Below are positions 32,976-44,500 of a DNA stretch of 64,000 nt, piece by piece. The notes beneath the pieces are model-generated. The model worked only from the letters and a program-made list of their open reading frames with translations, was not told the origin of the DNA and did no database searches. The translations under genes and the position numbers were made by a program. Origin of the DNA: Apostichopus japonicus (Eukaryota > Echinodermata > Holothuroidea > Aspidochirotida > Stichopodidae); assembly GCF_037975245.1 (NCBI RefSeq), contig NC_092576.1:12391111-12455110 (forward strand). Reading direction: 5' to 3'. The stretch's first letter is position 1. Every line of letters starts with the position of its first letter.

Positions 32976-33630
32976 CAAGGGCGGCGGAAGCACTTTTAAT
33001 CTGGGGGGGGGGGCACCGACATCAAAGGGCACTTTGCAGAAATTCGATTGGACTGATGCAGCCTTATATTTAGTACCCTTTATAACTCTTATTGTAATAT
33101 CTTATTTGCGTATACACATCACTCCCTCAAGCCCCCCCCCCCCCCTCAAGGAAAATATGCATATAGCACTGCAATATCCAATGAACAAATTGGGAAACAA
33201 GGAACAAGTTTTCTTTTGAGACAAAATGAGGTGAAATCATGCTAATTGCTAATGTAGGAATCTTCCGAATTAGAGTTTATTTCTTGTTACTATCTTAACA
33301 ATTTTATTTCCATTCGAAATAGCTTTGAGTTTGACCGACAGAAATTCATTAAAAGTCAGGGGCGTAGTCAGGATTTGCAAAGTTGTATGTACGACTATCT
33401 GAGCGGAGCGCCACCATCAGTTGGCGCGGAGCGTACAAGAAATTTTTTGGTTTTACAAACCCCTCAGATGGCCGGAAACGGCCCTTCCCGAGTTTTCATT
33501 CTGGTTACCTGGCCTCTAATTGCTAACTTGAGACACCTCAATTTGTATGTAGAAAATGGGCACATTTTTAACCTGAGGAAAAGTGGGGGGCACGTGCCCC
33601 CTGTGCCCCCCCCCGGTTCCGCCGCCCTTG
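32976..33630. mobile_element. hAT MITE C with exact 8-bp target duplication
   Basis: It is 655 bp long with TIR CAAGGGCGGCGGAA at both ends. Target duplication atgttgat is exact at 32968-32975 and 33631-33638. G/C runs lie just inside both ends. An internal block (about 33388-33500) is shared with element D. Confidence 0.92.
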
Positions 33631-33639
33631 ATGTTGATC

Positions 33640-35835
33640 AACTTTTACACAGGGGGCCTAGCTATAGGTCAGGCTCTTGTATAGCAAATAACGTTTTATA
33701 TTATGTCACCTATAGACATTATCAGGTTGGATGTATAGAAACTATATAATTTATTCACACGACGTTAAAATGAGAACCTTTCAGCCACAATGCTAACACG
33801 TTTATCCTGGATTTAAGGCTGAACATATTCTCTTGCAGAATGGTATGTAAATTGTTCATTTTTATAAATTAATCTTGGAAGAATCACTTTATCAATAAAG
33901 TTTTGACAACAGTATATCAAGGATAACAGGTTTCTTAATAATAACAATTGAAACTGTAATTTATGTTGATGCTCTCTCATAATGGAAATATATGCAACTT
34001 TAAAAGGAGGATCAACATCACATTATTCAAATGATATGTGGGCTTGTAATTGGGGGTTGACATATTATGGACTAAAATAAGAAATTTTAATGGGCGCAAC
34101 ACTCCACATCATAGTTTGCACCTATTTAAAGCAGCATTTTGCGTTTGGTCGACGTTTTCTACTTTTTTGACATGTCCATCGAGTTTTTTACATATATCAA
34201 TCACAAAACAGCAAACTAAGATATTAGCCAAGTTTTTCCCTGCCAACAACGTCAATTGGCGAGTAATTAAGGATTTTTGCAGATAATGAGAAAAGTGTCC
34301 ACGACAAATTCCACAGTTAAAATTAATCGCATACAGTTTCCCCAACCCACTAGTTTGAATTCAACCAATCAGAGATGCAGGTTTAGTTATGAGCCGTTGC
34401 TAAAAATAGATTCAAGACTTTGCGTTAGTACAGCCAGGGAGTTATTATGGAACTCCCTGGTACAACTGCCATATAGACTGTACACAAATCAAGCATGGTG
34501 TTGTATTACGTAGGCCTATTGGTCAATGACGTTCGTAGTGTTTAAATATTCATATTATGGGCAAGGTTTATTTTGATCCCAACGGAAAATATCTTGGAGG
34601 AAAACAAAGTTGAAAGTTGCAAATTTTTCGACTTTTATGCCACCATTTGAAGTAAGATTTAAATAGATCAGCTAGTTATGTATGTCGTTATGGCATAGTG
34701 GAGTCAGTGAGGTTGAGAAAAATCATAGAAAAGGACGCAAAATGCTGCTTTAATGAGTTTCCCCAGATTCGTCAAAACTTCAAATGCACGTGTATATCTT
34801 CGAACAACAGATTTTGAATGAGATTATCACACACAACAAATACACTGAATATGGGGCAAGTTGGCTAGGTGTCCGTAGCACTTTAACAATAACTACAATC
34901 ACTCAATTCCACTAATTGCTCTACGTTATACATATGCTGTAGTGCAAAGCTGTGCTATTTACGATAAATGGCGCAGTGCCCTTGACGACAACTTAATGTC
35001 ACTCTAGGAGACCCCCTCTGACTATGGTTTGACATGGTGAACTCGTGGGGTGGGGGTGGGGGCGGGGGGGTCCGCACTTGTACGTCTGTGTCGGTACCGG
35101 GAGGCGTGAAAGGAGGCAACATAAGTAGAGTGGAGGGGCAAAGAGGGGGACAGGAGTGTTACTTGCATGAGGATAGACATTTTCTATTGGTACATCGAAT
35201 TATTAACAGTGTTACCGCTAGGGTGTAAAAAAAGGGAATCCCTAGTCTTTGTGGGGGTGGGGGATTTTCAAAGTTTGGGATGGGGTGGGGGTAGGGATGT
35301 GGGGTTTCATGATGTTAGTAGTTAGATTTACGTACATATACCCGTACAGTGCTAACCACATGGTCGACTATCGCGACTTATACACACTATGCATTGCCGC
35401 ACTAACGAAGCCTGCAGTATTTTTCCGTTACGAAAAGATGTGACCAATCACATTACTCTTTACAAATGAAGCAACACATTTTTTTTTTTAATATCCGTCT
35501 TGTTATTGGCAAGTTTGTAACTACAGTAATGGTGCAAGTTGCAGGAAGTACCAGGAATTGTTGCGGGAAATTCCCAGCAAAGGAGAACATATTTTCGCTG
35601 CACCCAGTCTAGATAAATCGCGCGTCCTAATGTGAATACTGAATTTGTAATCCGATCAAACGAAATCCAGGATATTCTATAAAATTAGCCTTTAAAATGT
35701 CAAGCGATTTCCCACCAAATTTCGACACAGAAATCAAACGTATTCCTCTTGAATTGCGTTAAATTTTGTTCCAGTATTTTGTGTTTGATGTGATCTCTTA
35801 TTTGGTAACAAAGCAGCATAGCGCCATATCTTCAG
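33640..35835. other. Intergenic stretch with G-rich patches
   Basis: No gene was recognised. Bases 35046-35070 and 35250-35310 contain closely spaced G runs that could form quadruplexes on the plus strand. Confidence 0.45.
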
Positions 35836-35843
35836 GTTCCAAT

Positions 35844-36689
35844 CATGGGCGGCGATCCGTACTTCCGCATGGGGGGGGGGGGGGTATGACCTTGTTGACT
35901 ATCTAAGCGTAGCGCCACCATGAGTTGGCGCGAAGCGTACAAGAAAATTTTGGAATTAACAAACCCTCTAGATGGCCGGAAACGGCACTTCCCGAGGTTT
36001 CCAAGCGCATATACCCAACTTTAAAATAGGGATGTCATGTCCGAAATATCTCATAATCAGGATCCAAAATACTTTTTTTTTAATTTCGGGTGTTATTTTG
36101 GGAAAATTGCCCCTGTCAATCTTGTTTCAGGCGCAACGTTAGAATGTTCGAGAGCTCTTTTATATTATTCGATGAAGAAAATGGCATCATGCAGGCTATT
36201 ATAGGCCTATACACATGCAATACACAATTACACATAGTTACATTCCTAGGTACCGATTGCTAGGGCATCCAGGTGAAACGTGTATTAAGCATTACCCTGG
36301 TAACATGAGATTCTCAGCTGTTCGAGGGAACATGTGCGTGTGTAGGCCTACTATAGGGCCTATATGAATACTATGAGGGTGCATATATGTACTATATCAA
36401 TACCGTGGGCGCAATAATACATTTTGTTGTTATAGGGCCAATGAAGCCTACAGTCAACTATTCTTGCTTTATTAAAGACGCTTTATTTGAAAAGATCGCA
36501 CTGCGTTTATGGTAGGCGAGAAATGAAGCTAAAAAAGAGCCGTACATTAACGATGATGCATAAATGTAGGCATGAAAATATTCTTATCCCTGGCATTTGG
36601 TGGGGGGGATATGGTGTATTACATCCCCTCCACCCATTTTCATGGGGGGATATATCCCCCCTCCCCCCCCCCCAGGATCGCCGCCCATG
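35844..36689. mobile_element. hAT MITE D with exact 8-bp target duplication
   Basis: It is 846 bp long with TIR CATGGGCGGCGATCC at both ends. Target duplication gttccaat is exact at 35836-35843 and 36690-36697. It shares the block GCGCCACCAT...GTTGGCGCG...AGCGTACAAGAAA with element C. Confidence 0.92.
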
Positions 36690-37410
36690 GTTCCAATGTA
36701 GCACTTTCGGGTCATACTACAGTTTTCAATGTATAAACTTCTGTTCTGTGTCTTAAAATAGTAAAAACTGACCATGTTTCAATGTGTTTTTAAGGAGACA
36801 TACAAAAGTCTGTTATTACAGTGATGTGATTACATTTAAGCGTGTAAATATGAAAATTCTACCACTACATTCTGTTGAAAAAACATGTTGACAATTTCAA
36901 TTCAGTCGGTATCTTAGAAGAGGGTATAATTTCATAAATGAGGGTACCAATGTGTGCCATGAACATTTTATCCCAAAAATCCAAAATCCAAAAAATCACC
37001 TTTACATCATAAACCCCCTATTCAATTGGGTTTATCTAATAGAAACCTTCAAAATGACAATGTGTTTATACCTTTTAAGGGCAAAAGAGTTAATAACATC
37101 CTCAGAACACCTGAATTTCTTGAAAATTGTACGTTTCACTTGTAAAAAGGGACACCAAAATGTTTACATTGCAATAAGTCACCATAAAACTTTTTTTTAT
37201 TGTTTTATCATAACTATAGTTGTACGGATATAACAAATCACAGGGTGAATAAACTCTTTGCTAAATATCAGAGGTAACTCTTTTCACTTATGTTCCCACG
37301 GTGGTTGTTGTTCTATCATTTCCTGTAGCTCGTACACTTTTGATCTATTGAAAAAAACATCACACTGAAAATGAAACTAAGGCCCGCCGAATGTTATCGT
37401 CACTCGCAGG

Positions 37411-37620
37411 GTTGGAGTCGAGTCTGCCAAACTCGGAGTACGAGCCAAGTCCAAGTCCAGAAGGGTCCGAGTACGAGTTCGAGCCAAGTCCGAGTCCAGA
37501 AGGCCTCGTGTCCGAGCCAAGTCCCAGTCCACTAGGGTCAAAGTCTGAGCCAATTAAGAGTCCAAAGAGGTCCAGAAAATGTGGATTCGAGTCCGTGTCC
37601 CGATTCGAGTCCTCCAACCC
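37411..37620 (+). repeat. Degenerate (GAGTCC/GAGCCAAGTCC)n minisatellite
   Basis: Six-base-phased repeats with units such as GAGCCAAGTCCAAGTCCAG. Both strands are open because the repeat lacks stops. The Ser/Pro/Glu-rich frame has no start context or domain, so it is treated as a repeat. Confidence 0.75.
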
Positions 37621-37629
37621 TGATGGTCA

Positions 37630-40390
37630 GTAGTTGAACTCAAAGGCTAACTTATATGATAGACAGTTGAGACTATTGCCTCGGTTTCCAATCTTGACGA
37701 GAAGATGAACGGTCAGTTGGTCGAGGGGATTAAAGCTCCTGGGGCCCAGGGCTAATTATAGGAGGCAGGGGAAATATGTAGAAGGCCGGATAAAAATATG
37801 GGATGATAAAAAAGGAGAAGTCTTATTTCGTAATAAGTCTTTTACTGAAAAGGTCATCATTATTGGGGACCAAAGTTAGCATGCTAAAATCTGCTAGAAG
37901 GCTCTACATATTATTCCAGGCATAGATGTGGGTTCTTTTCGACAATTAAATGTCTAAGAGAGCAACATACCACTTACAAATTATCGCAGTAGTAGCAGTA
38001 ACATTAATTATCGAAGTTTGAGCATGTGTGTGACCATTATTTGATTTTCTAGCATATGTGGCAAGTTAAAACGGAGAGTGCAAAAGTGGGCCTGCTGTCC
38101 ATAGTTATCTCCGGGGAGGCGGTGGAGGGGGGGGGGTAGGAGAAGTCAAGCTGTTACGAATTTATTCCTAATATTATCAACTTAATGGTCCGGTTATCAT
38201 GGATGAAATGACGCCATGTAAAGCGTTTCGGTTCAGTTGCTACACACTACACATGTCACATTAAAATCGTTGCCCTGTTTTCTTTGACTGAAGTTTGTTT
38301 ATTGTCGAGTCCGTAGATAGGAAAAAATTAAGGAGCCTAGCAAAATATATGAATCGTGGCACGATGGTAGTTAGTTAAACAATAGACTCGCCTAAGTCCA
38401 CTTCACAAGGAAATGGAAGGAGAACGAGAAAAAACAACTTTAACGGAAGAAGAAAGGGGAAAAAACAGGAAAATGGATAAAACTTCGCCACCCACTCTCA
38501 AAAAGAATGGAGTTATTTTAAGTTACTAACGATGTGTATGTATTGATCTCTAAACCAGCTGGAATAATCTTTCAGTTGTTTTAAACGATACAATTGGTTG
38601 GATATAGTTTCAGTAAAAATAGACAGTCAAATGTCCAAATGTTATTTCTTTTTCACGGAAAGTCAATCCATTACCCCATCCAGCATACCACCTTCCCCTC
38701 CCACTCCCAATTCCGCCCACTTGATACATTAATACTCACGTAGCCTACGTGTGACGTCATATATACTTGACTTGGAATTGCATGTTCTCACTGAGATGGT
38801 GAACCAGAGTTTGCCAGTAAGTTCTAAATGTGGTACGGAGTGGGGGGAGTGGGGAGTGTAGTGGAGTGTTGGGGAGGGGTGGGGAGGGAGGCGTGTGATG
38901 AAAAGGGGGGGTGTTAGGACAATGGCGTATGAGTCCCGATTGACCACCTTGAACTAGTCCAGCTGGAACGAAATGATGATCTGGCAATATTTGCTGGCCA
39001 TTTAGACTTGTCACTTTTATATACGTGTATACCACGAAATGACCACGACCACCTCCAGTTATCGTAGGCTAAGGTGTTCATGCCGCATAGAGTGTTACGT
39101 CATGCGTAATGAAACCTGATTTACATACCATTTCAAATGTCATATTTCAGTGACATTTCCACACACAGCTGGATGTATCATGCATAGGCCTCTTTACTGT
39201 CACAACCGGGTAACAATTGCACACGTCTTTCCTCGTGCATGCTGTATACATTGCGCCCACGTGCAATCATTGTAGTAGCGTATATCATGACATTTACTGG
39301 CATGTCTATTTATTTTTAGTTCTTTTATGCTCCTCTGCAATTCTTACCACGAAAGGGAACCGCTTGCTATGAATGGAGGTTTATCTTTCCCCCAATATAT
39401 CTCGGTGAATTTCCGCCAGCACTTCCTGTCGTTTGTCCACCAGCCTGTCAGAAATGCCACTCTCTGGCTACTATTGTAACGTTGTAAACTCACTGCAGTA
39501 ACATTCTGTTTTCCTGAAATACCGGAAGCTCCGACCACGAGTAAGATATCCTCGTATCTGATTGGTTCAGATGTCAACAGATTCTAAGATTTTCCCAGAG
39601 TGGAATGCCATTACATTGATGACACTAGAAACGTAGAAAAAAGACGTGACCATTCTAGCAAATAAATAGGCTATATTTACCCTGTTTCTTTTTTTTCGGA
39701 TGATCAGGTGGTCCTTCTTCTCCTCTCGCTATCTGCGTTTTTATGGAAAAGAAACGATTAAATAGGTTTGAAACTTGAATTTTTACGTTATTTTATTTTG
39801 TACACTCTTATTATAGATTAGGAGACTTCGACTGTGGTGAATTTGCAATGTTTTGGGGTTGTTTGATCTCCATATACATTTCTTCATGAGCTTGGCAATA
39901 GTCAAGTTACACTACAAGTATTGAAGACGAAAAACGGTAGTAAAAAATGAAAATGATAAATATGAGAAGTTGCCATGGAAACGACATATGTTAAGAACCG
40001 TGGAATGGAATCATTAACTAATTAATTATCTTAATTAGTGAAATGATCTTAGGTAATGATTTTTCTTTACCATGGAAACGTGAATTTCTTTAATGGTTTT
40101 AATGTTTCAATCATGTTTTGAAGAAACCTTTGTATGATTTTGAAGAAAACTTTGTATTACTTTATTAATTTTGGACAAAAACATGAATGTTGATGCCACA
40201 AACCACACGAATAGCTTCTGGCAGAGCAGACTACATTCCGATACTACATTAGTAATGGCAATCACACATATTTTTAAAATATTTTTTAAAATACATTGAC
40301 AGTTATAAAACTTAATACAAGTGGCTATGTTGTACCACCTAAACTGAAATTGCATGCACTTCTCAATCGGTTCCCTTCCGACATATCATA
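37630..40390. other. Intergenic stretch
   Basis: A strongly G-rich patch is at 38830-38915. An open frame on the minus strand at 39344-39577 resembles no family. Nothing else is supported. Confidence 0.4.
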
Positions 40391-40880
40391 AGAAAAAGAC
40401 ATAAAGAAAAAGACAAAGAAGGAAAAGAAAGACAAAAAGACAAAAGAAAAAGACAAATGAAAGAAAGAAAGAAAGAAAAGAGAAAGACAAAGAGAACAAG
40501 AAATAGAATGAAAAAAACAAAAAAAAAAGACAATAGAAAAAGACAAAGGCAATGACAAGAAAGAAAAAACAAGGGAAAAACAGGATAAGAAAAAAAGGAA
40601 AAAGATAAAGACAAAAAGAAACAAAAGAAAAAGAAAAAAAGACAAGGACAAAGACAAAAAGAAAAAGGAAAAGACAAGAAAGAAAAAAAGGAATAGAGAA
40701 GAAAAGAGAAAAAAAAAGAACAAAGAAAAGAACAAAGACAAATGAAAAGACAAAAAAGAAAACATAAACAAAACAAAAAAAGACAAAAGGAAAAGACAAG
40801 GACAAAAAGACAAAGACAAAAGAAAGAGACAAATACAAATAAAAAGACGAAGAAAATGGAAAGGAAAGAAGAAGAAAACC
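40391..40880. repeat. Long polypurine tract (GAAAAAGACAAA)n
   Basis: About 490 bases are almost purely A, G and scattered C, with GACAAAGA and GAAAAAG phrases. The three overlapping Phe/Leu/Ser-rich frames on the minus strand are by-products. Confidence 0.9.
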
Positions 40881-41041
40881 TCTTTGTCTCGGTTTGAAAT
40901 CCTGTTTTGTTTATGGAATACAATCAACTACATATATTATATAAGTGTTACGTATACGTCCTACAGGAAATACATTATCAATGTAACCAGCTGTGTTAAC
41001 TATCGCAACACCCCGTCGTGTGAACGTCAATGGGGTTGTTA

Positions 41042-41313
41042 CTAGGAATATAGCTGATAATCTGGTGTATTAGTCTTCACCAGTTTCTGGTCACCAACAT
41101 AATTGAACTCGACGTAGTCATATGAAATTGAATGATATCGTTTGCCGCCCATTATTCTCGATGTCAAACTGGTTACCTGATACTCGTAGTGACACTTATT
41201 GTTTAATGTTGAAATTGAGTTATTTCTAGTGATTTTCACTATTTTTGTTTCCTTCTGCTGATTCATCCAACAAAGCTTCGACGGACAAAGGGATAATGGA
41301 TTTAGATCACTGA
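41042..41313 (-). CDS. Possible terminal exon, unrecognised (minus strand)
   Basis: A 90-codon frame follows an acceptor-like tract on the minus strand (TTTTGTTGCTTTTCAG ending at 41314) and ends in TAG. It begins near DLNPLSLCPSKLCWMNQQ and contains three cysteines. There is no ATG at its head, so it would have to be a last exon, with earlier exons beyond 41414 on the opposite strand of the WAP gene. No domain is recognised. It may well be chance. Confidence 0.15.
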
Positions 41314-41413
41314 AAAGCAACAAAACAACCAAAATCAAGATAGATTTTGTTTCTTCTTGAAAACATTGGGTGCTGTTTTAACACTAAAAGTTTTGCACAA
41401 AACTTCTAACAAA

Positions 41414-41513
41414 ATGGAATTTAAACTCACTATCGTTGCCGCACTATTTATGATCATTGGAACTCAAACGCATTTCGTAAGCTCTGTGTTGAGAGGAAAA
41501 GCTACGGACATGG
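41414..41513 (+). CDS. Signal-peptide exon of WAP-follistatin gene
   Basis: This exon encodes 33 residues and the first base of the next codon. Lys4 is followed by a hydrophobic core (LTIVAALFMIIG) and a likely cleavage region THFVSS|VLRG. The start has a good context (AAAATGG) and the donor is G|gtaagt in phase 1. No TATA box is evident in the 100 bases upstream. Confidence 0.7.
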
Positions 41514-44500
41514 GTAAGTCTTAACTTCGTTTAAAAACTTATAATATATCAAGATCAAAATATTGAAATGATATCCCACATGGAGTGATCCGTTTGAAGG
41601 ACAATTCACAAACGGACTTTACAATCACTGCACTGGTACGGACGGCCTGTTGGTGCCCTCCGTCCCTCGGGAAAACACGGCTATTGGGTTCAGTGGCATA
41701 GCTAGCAAAAACGATGGGAGCGGGTCCTTCACACCCCCCCCCCTACTCCCGTCTCTCTTATGACAAAGTGTCGATATTTAAACCAGTTCTGCATACAACT
41801 TTTACAAATTGTAGATAAAATTCTGGTTAAAATGATTTAACACCTTCCACGTTCTTTCAGTTAATTTGAAGTATAAGTAATATTTTTTTTGTTCAAAATA
41901 GAAATAATAAATGCGATTCAATTCCATCATTGTACATTTTTCATGGTATGAAAAAATAACTGCATTTATCTTTATCTAAGTTTTCGGTCATATTTTGTTT
42001 ACATATATATTAAATAAGTCTCTTTCACATTACACTAAAGAAACACTTGAAGGTACATTTTATGTAACCATGTAATATGAAACTATGCAGTAATGCTACA
42101 TGCATGGTTACTGTCACATGTAACAATGTTGTGTTCTTCAGCAAGTTTGTGTTCAGATAAGAATTCTTATAACCAACCATGAAACAACGTAAACAAATTA
42201 TCAGGGGATTGTGAATACAAATCTGTTTATATTCAATACTTTACGAAAGCAACAAATTAATTAATTAAACTGACACAACTTCAAGGACTACAATGCGTAA
42301 ATTAATCAAACTGGACCGGGAATATGAAATATTAGACAACTTTACTTAAAACGAGAGTATCGTTGAAGCTGTTATGTACGAAATGACGATGTTGGCAGAG
42401 TGTGGTTACAGATCAACAAGAACAGAATGTAACACTCTCTAATTAATATTTGATTAGATTACGAAACAATCTTCGTTTTAACTGTTGGAAATATATGCAA
42501 AAATATACCGATCATTTAGCTAAATTATTGTCTAAAATCAAAAAAAAAATGGAGGAAAGTTTTTTACTTTATTTTATGGATTTATTTAACAAAATAAAAC
42601 GAAAAACTTTGTTTTTACCCTCCACATTTTATCTGATCAATTGAGTTGAATAACATTGTGAGAGCTTTAAGACTAGATACTTCATTTAGCCTAATCATTA
42701 GATTAAAAAGAAGATAAATAAATTGAAAATTATGATTGTTATTATTACAAAAATCATTGATTAAAATCAATTGATTAAAATTGTATTGATCAAATGATTC
42801 AATGCATCAAATGATTCAATGATTTAAATGATTCAAATGATTCATTGATCAATTGATCAAAAATTCATTGATCATTGATTGATAAAAAAATCATCAAAAA
42901 TTCAATTGATCAAAATTGATAAAAAAAATCAATTGATCATAATCAATTGATTTTTGGTTTTGTCTGACGTCATCCCGTAGTTTAAGTTGTAAAATTAGTA
43001 AAGAACTCAAGAAACATGGCAAGAATGGATTTATTTTAATCAACTACATTTTAATTGGGTATCAAATTTGCTTTTTTTTCTTTTTTTCTTTACATTGTTG
43101 CTTTCTTGTTTCTTCAATTTAGTCAGATTACGCAATTTAATTAAAAACAATGTTACATTGAAAGTTAACCATATCATTAAATGCATTTTCAAGCAATCAA
43201 GAAAAGAGGAATCTCAAGTATACTTTAAGCATATTTTCAGATATAATTTTCCATAAGTACCTCTTGGTATGACTTTTACTGGAATCATCGACATATATTT
43301 GAATTATATTTTTAATGTCCTCATGCCCTCATAAGATACAGAATTGAAAAATACAACTTTCCATCACATGAAATCGACGGTTAGCTTTATCGGCAACTAA
43401 AACACACAGCGAAGTGACAAGCATTATAGTTCCTGTGTGAACTAATTTTAGTTCTCCTTATCGCAATCGGCTATTTCCCTTCTCCCCAGTAATATGCTTT
43501 CGAGCCTATTATACAGCCTGTGTTGGGTAAAGGGTATAGTGACCCAAAAAACCCCGACAAAGTTAACTACCGACTTACACGCTACATTGGAATAACCATT
43601 CAAAAAATCATTCTACAAAACGTTAACATAAAGTTCTTGTCCCGCCCTCCCCCTCCAACCCCCCCCCCCCGACAGTCAGGTTAAGCCACATTTCGTTCTC
43701 TTGACAAAAAATGAAGAGGAGGAAGGCGTAGAAGTAAAAGAAAAACATCAGAATTCAGGCAAAAAAGAAGAAGCTAATTGAACACCCGATACACATAGAG
43801 AACCACTGTAAATCTTACAGTTTTGTACCACAATAAAACTGGATCGTGCTATAATTCGGTAGCATGTGCTATATTAGGATTACAGTAAGAACTGAGGATA
43901 TGTGTAATTCCAACGAACACAGTTGTTTGGGATTTGTTGGAATTACAAATATCCTCAGTTCGTACTGTAAACCTTATTGCACATGCTACGATTTATCAGA
44001 TATGTCAGCACGATCCAGTATTTACTGTGGTACAACACTTTTAGACTTACAGTAGTTACTGTAATCTCTGTGTGAATCGGCTGAATTGAAACATCTTTGG
44101 AAAAAAATTAAGGCAAACATTGTTGCGTATCTTAATAAATACTGAACATTCCTGTAATCAAGATGAATCCAATGGATTAAAAATAAACCTTATATAGACT
44201 TTAACTTGGTATTACGTAATCTGCGTTGGATTACGTCAATCTGATTTCGCAATTGCTTCTATACCAGCAGTGACTGTGGGTCTCATGATATTGACATCAT
44301 CCAGTTACTGGGATATAAACAATCATCTCGAATGTGCCTCTTAATCTGATCTGGATAAATTCGGACTTAATTTTCCTTTTGTTTGTAAGATATGCCTGAA
44401 AGCAACAGCAAAGAGTATGTAAGTATTTTTTGCTCCTGCGCGAATCGGACATTAATAAGGCGGATTAAAAAAAGCTATATTTTGCTTTATGTATTCGTCT

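Noticed and set aside
37360-37633. Ser/Pro/Glu-rich frames on both strands
   Set aside because: Both strands are open through a six-base-phased repeat, which is typical of simple sequence.
40325-40927. Overlapping 200-, 186- and 150-codon minus-strand frames rich in Phe, Leu and Ser
   Set aside because: All three frames are open because the polypurine tract has no stops. They are not proteins.
44389-44417. 29-nt micro-exon candidate encoding MPESNSKEY between ttgtaag and gtaagt
   Set aside because: It would enter in phase 1 and leave in phase 0, which does not fit the phase-1 WAP exon. The acceptor is also weak.
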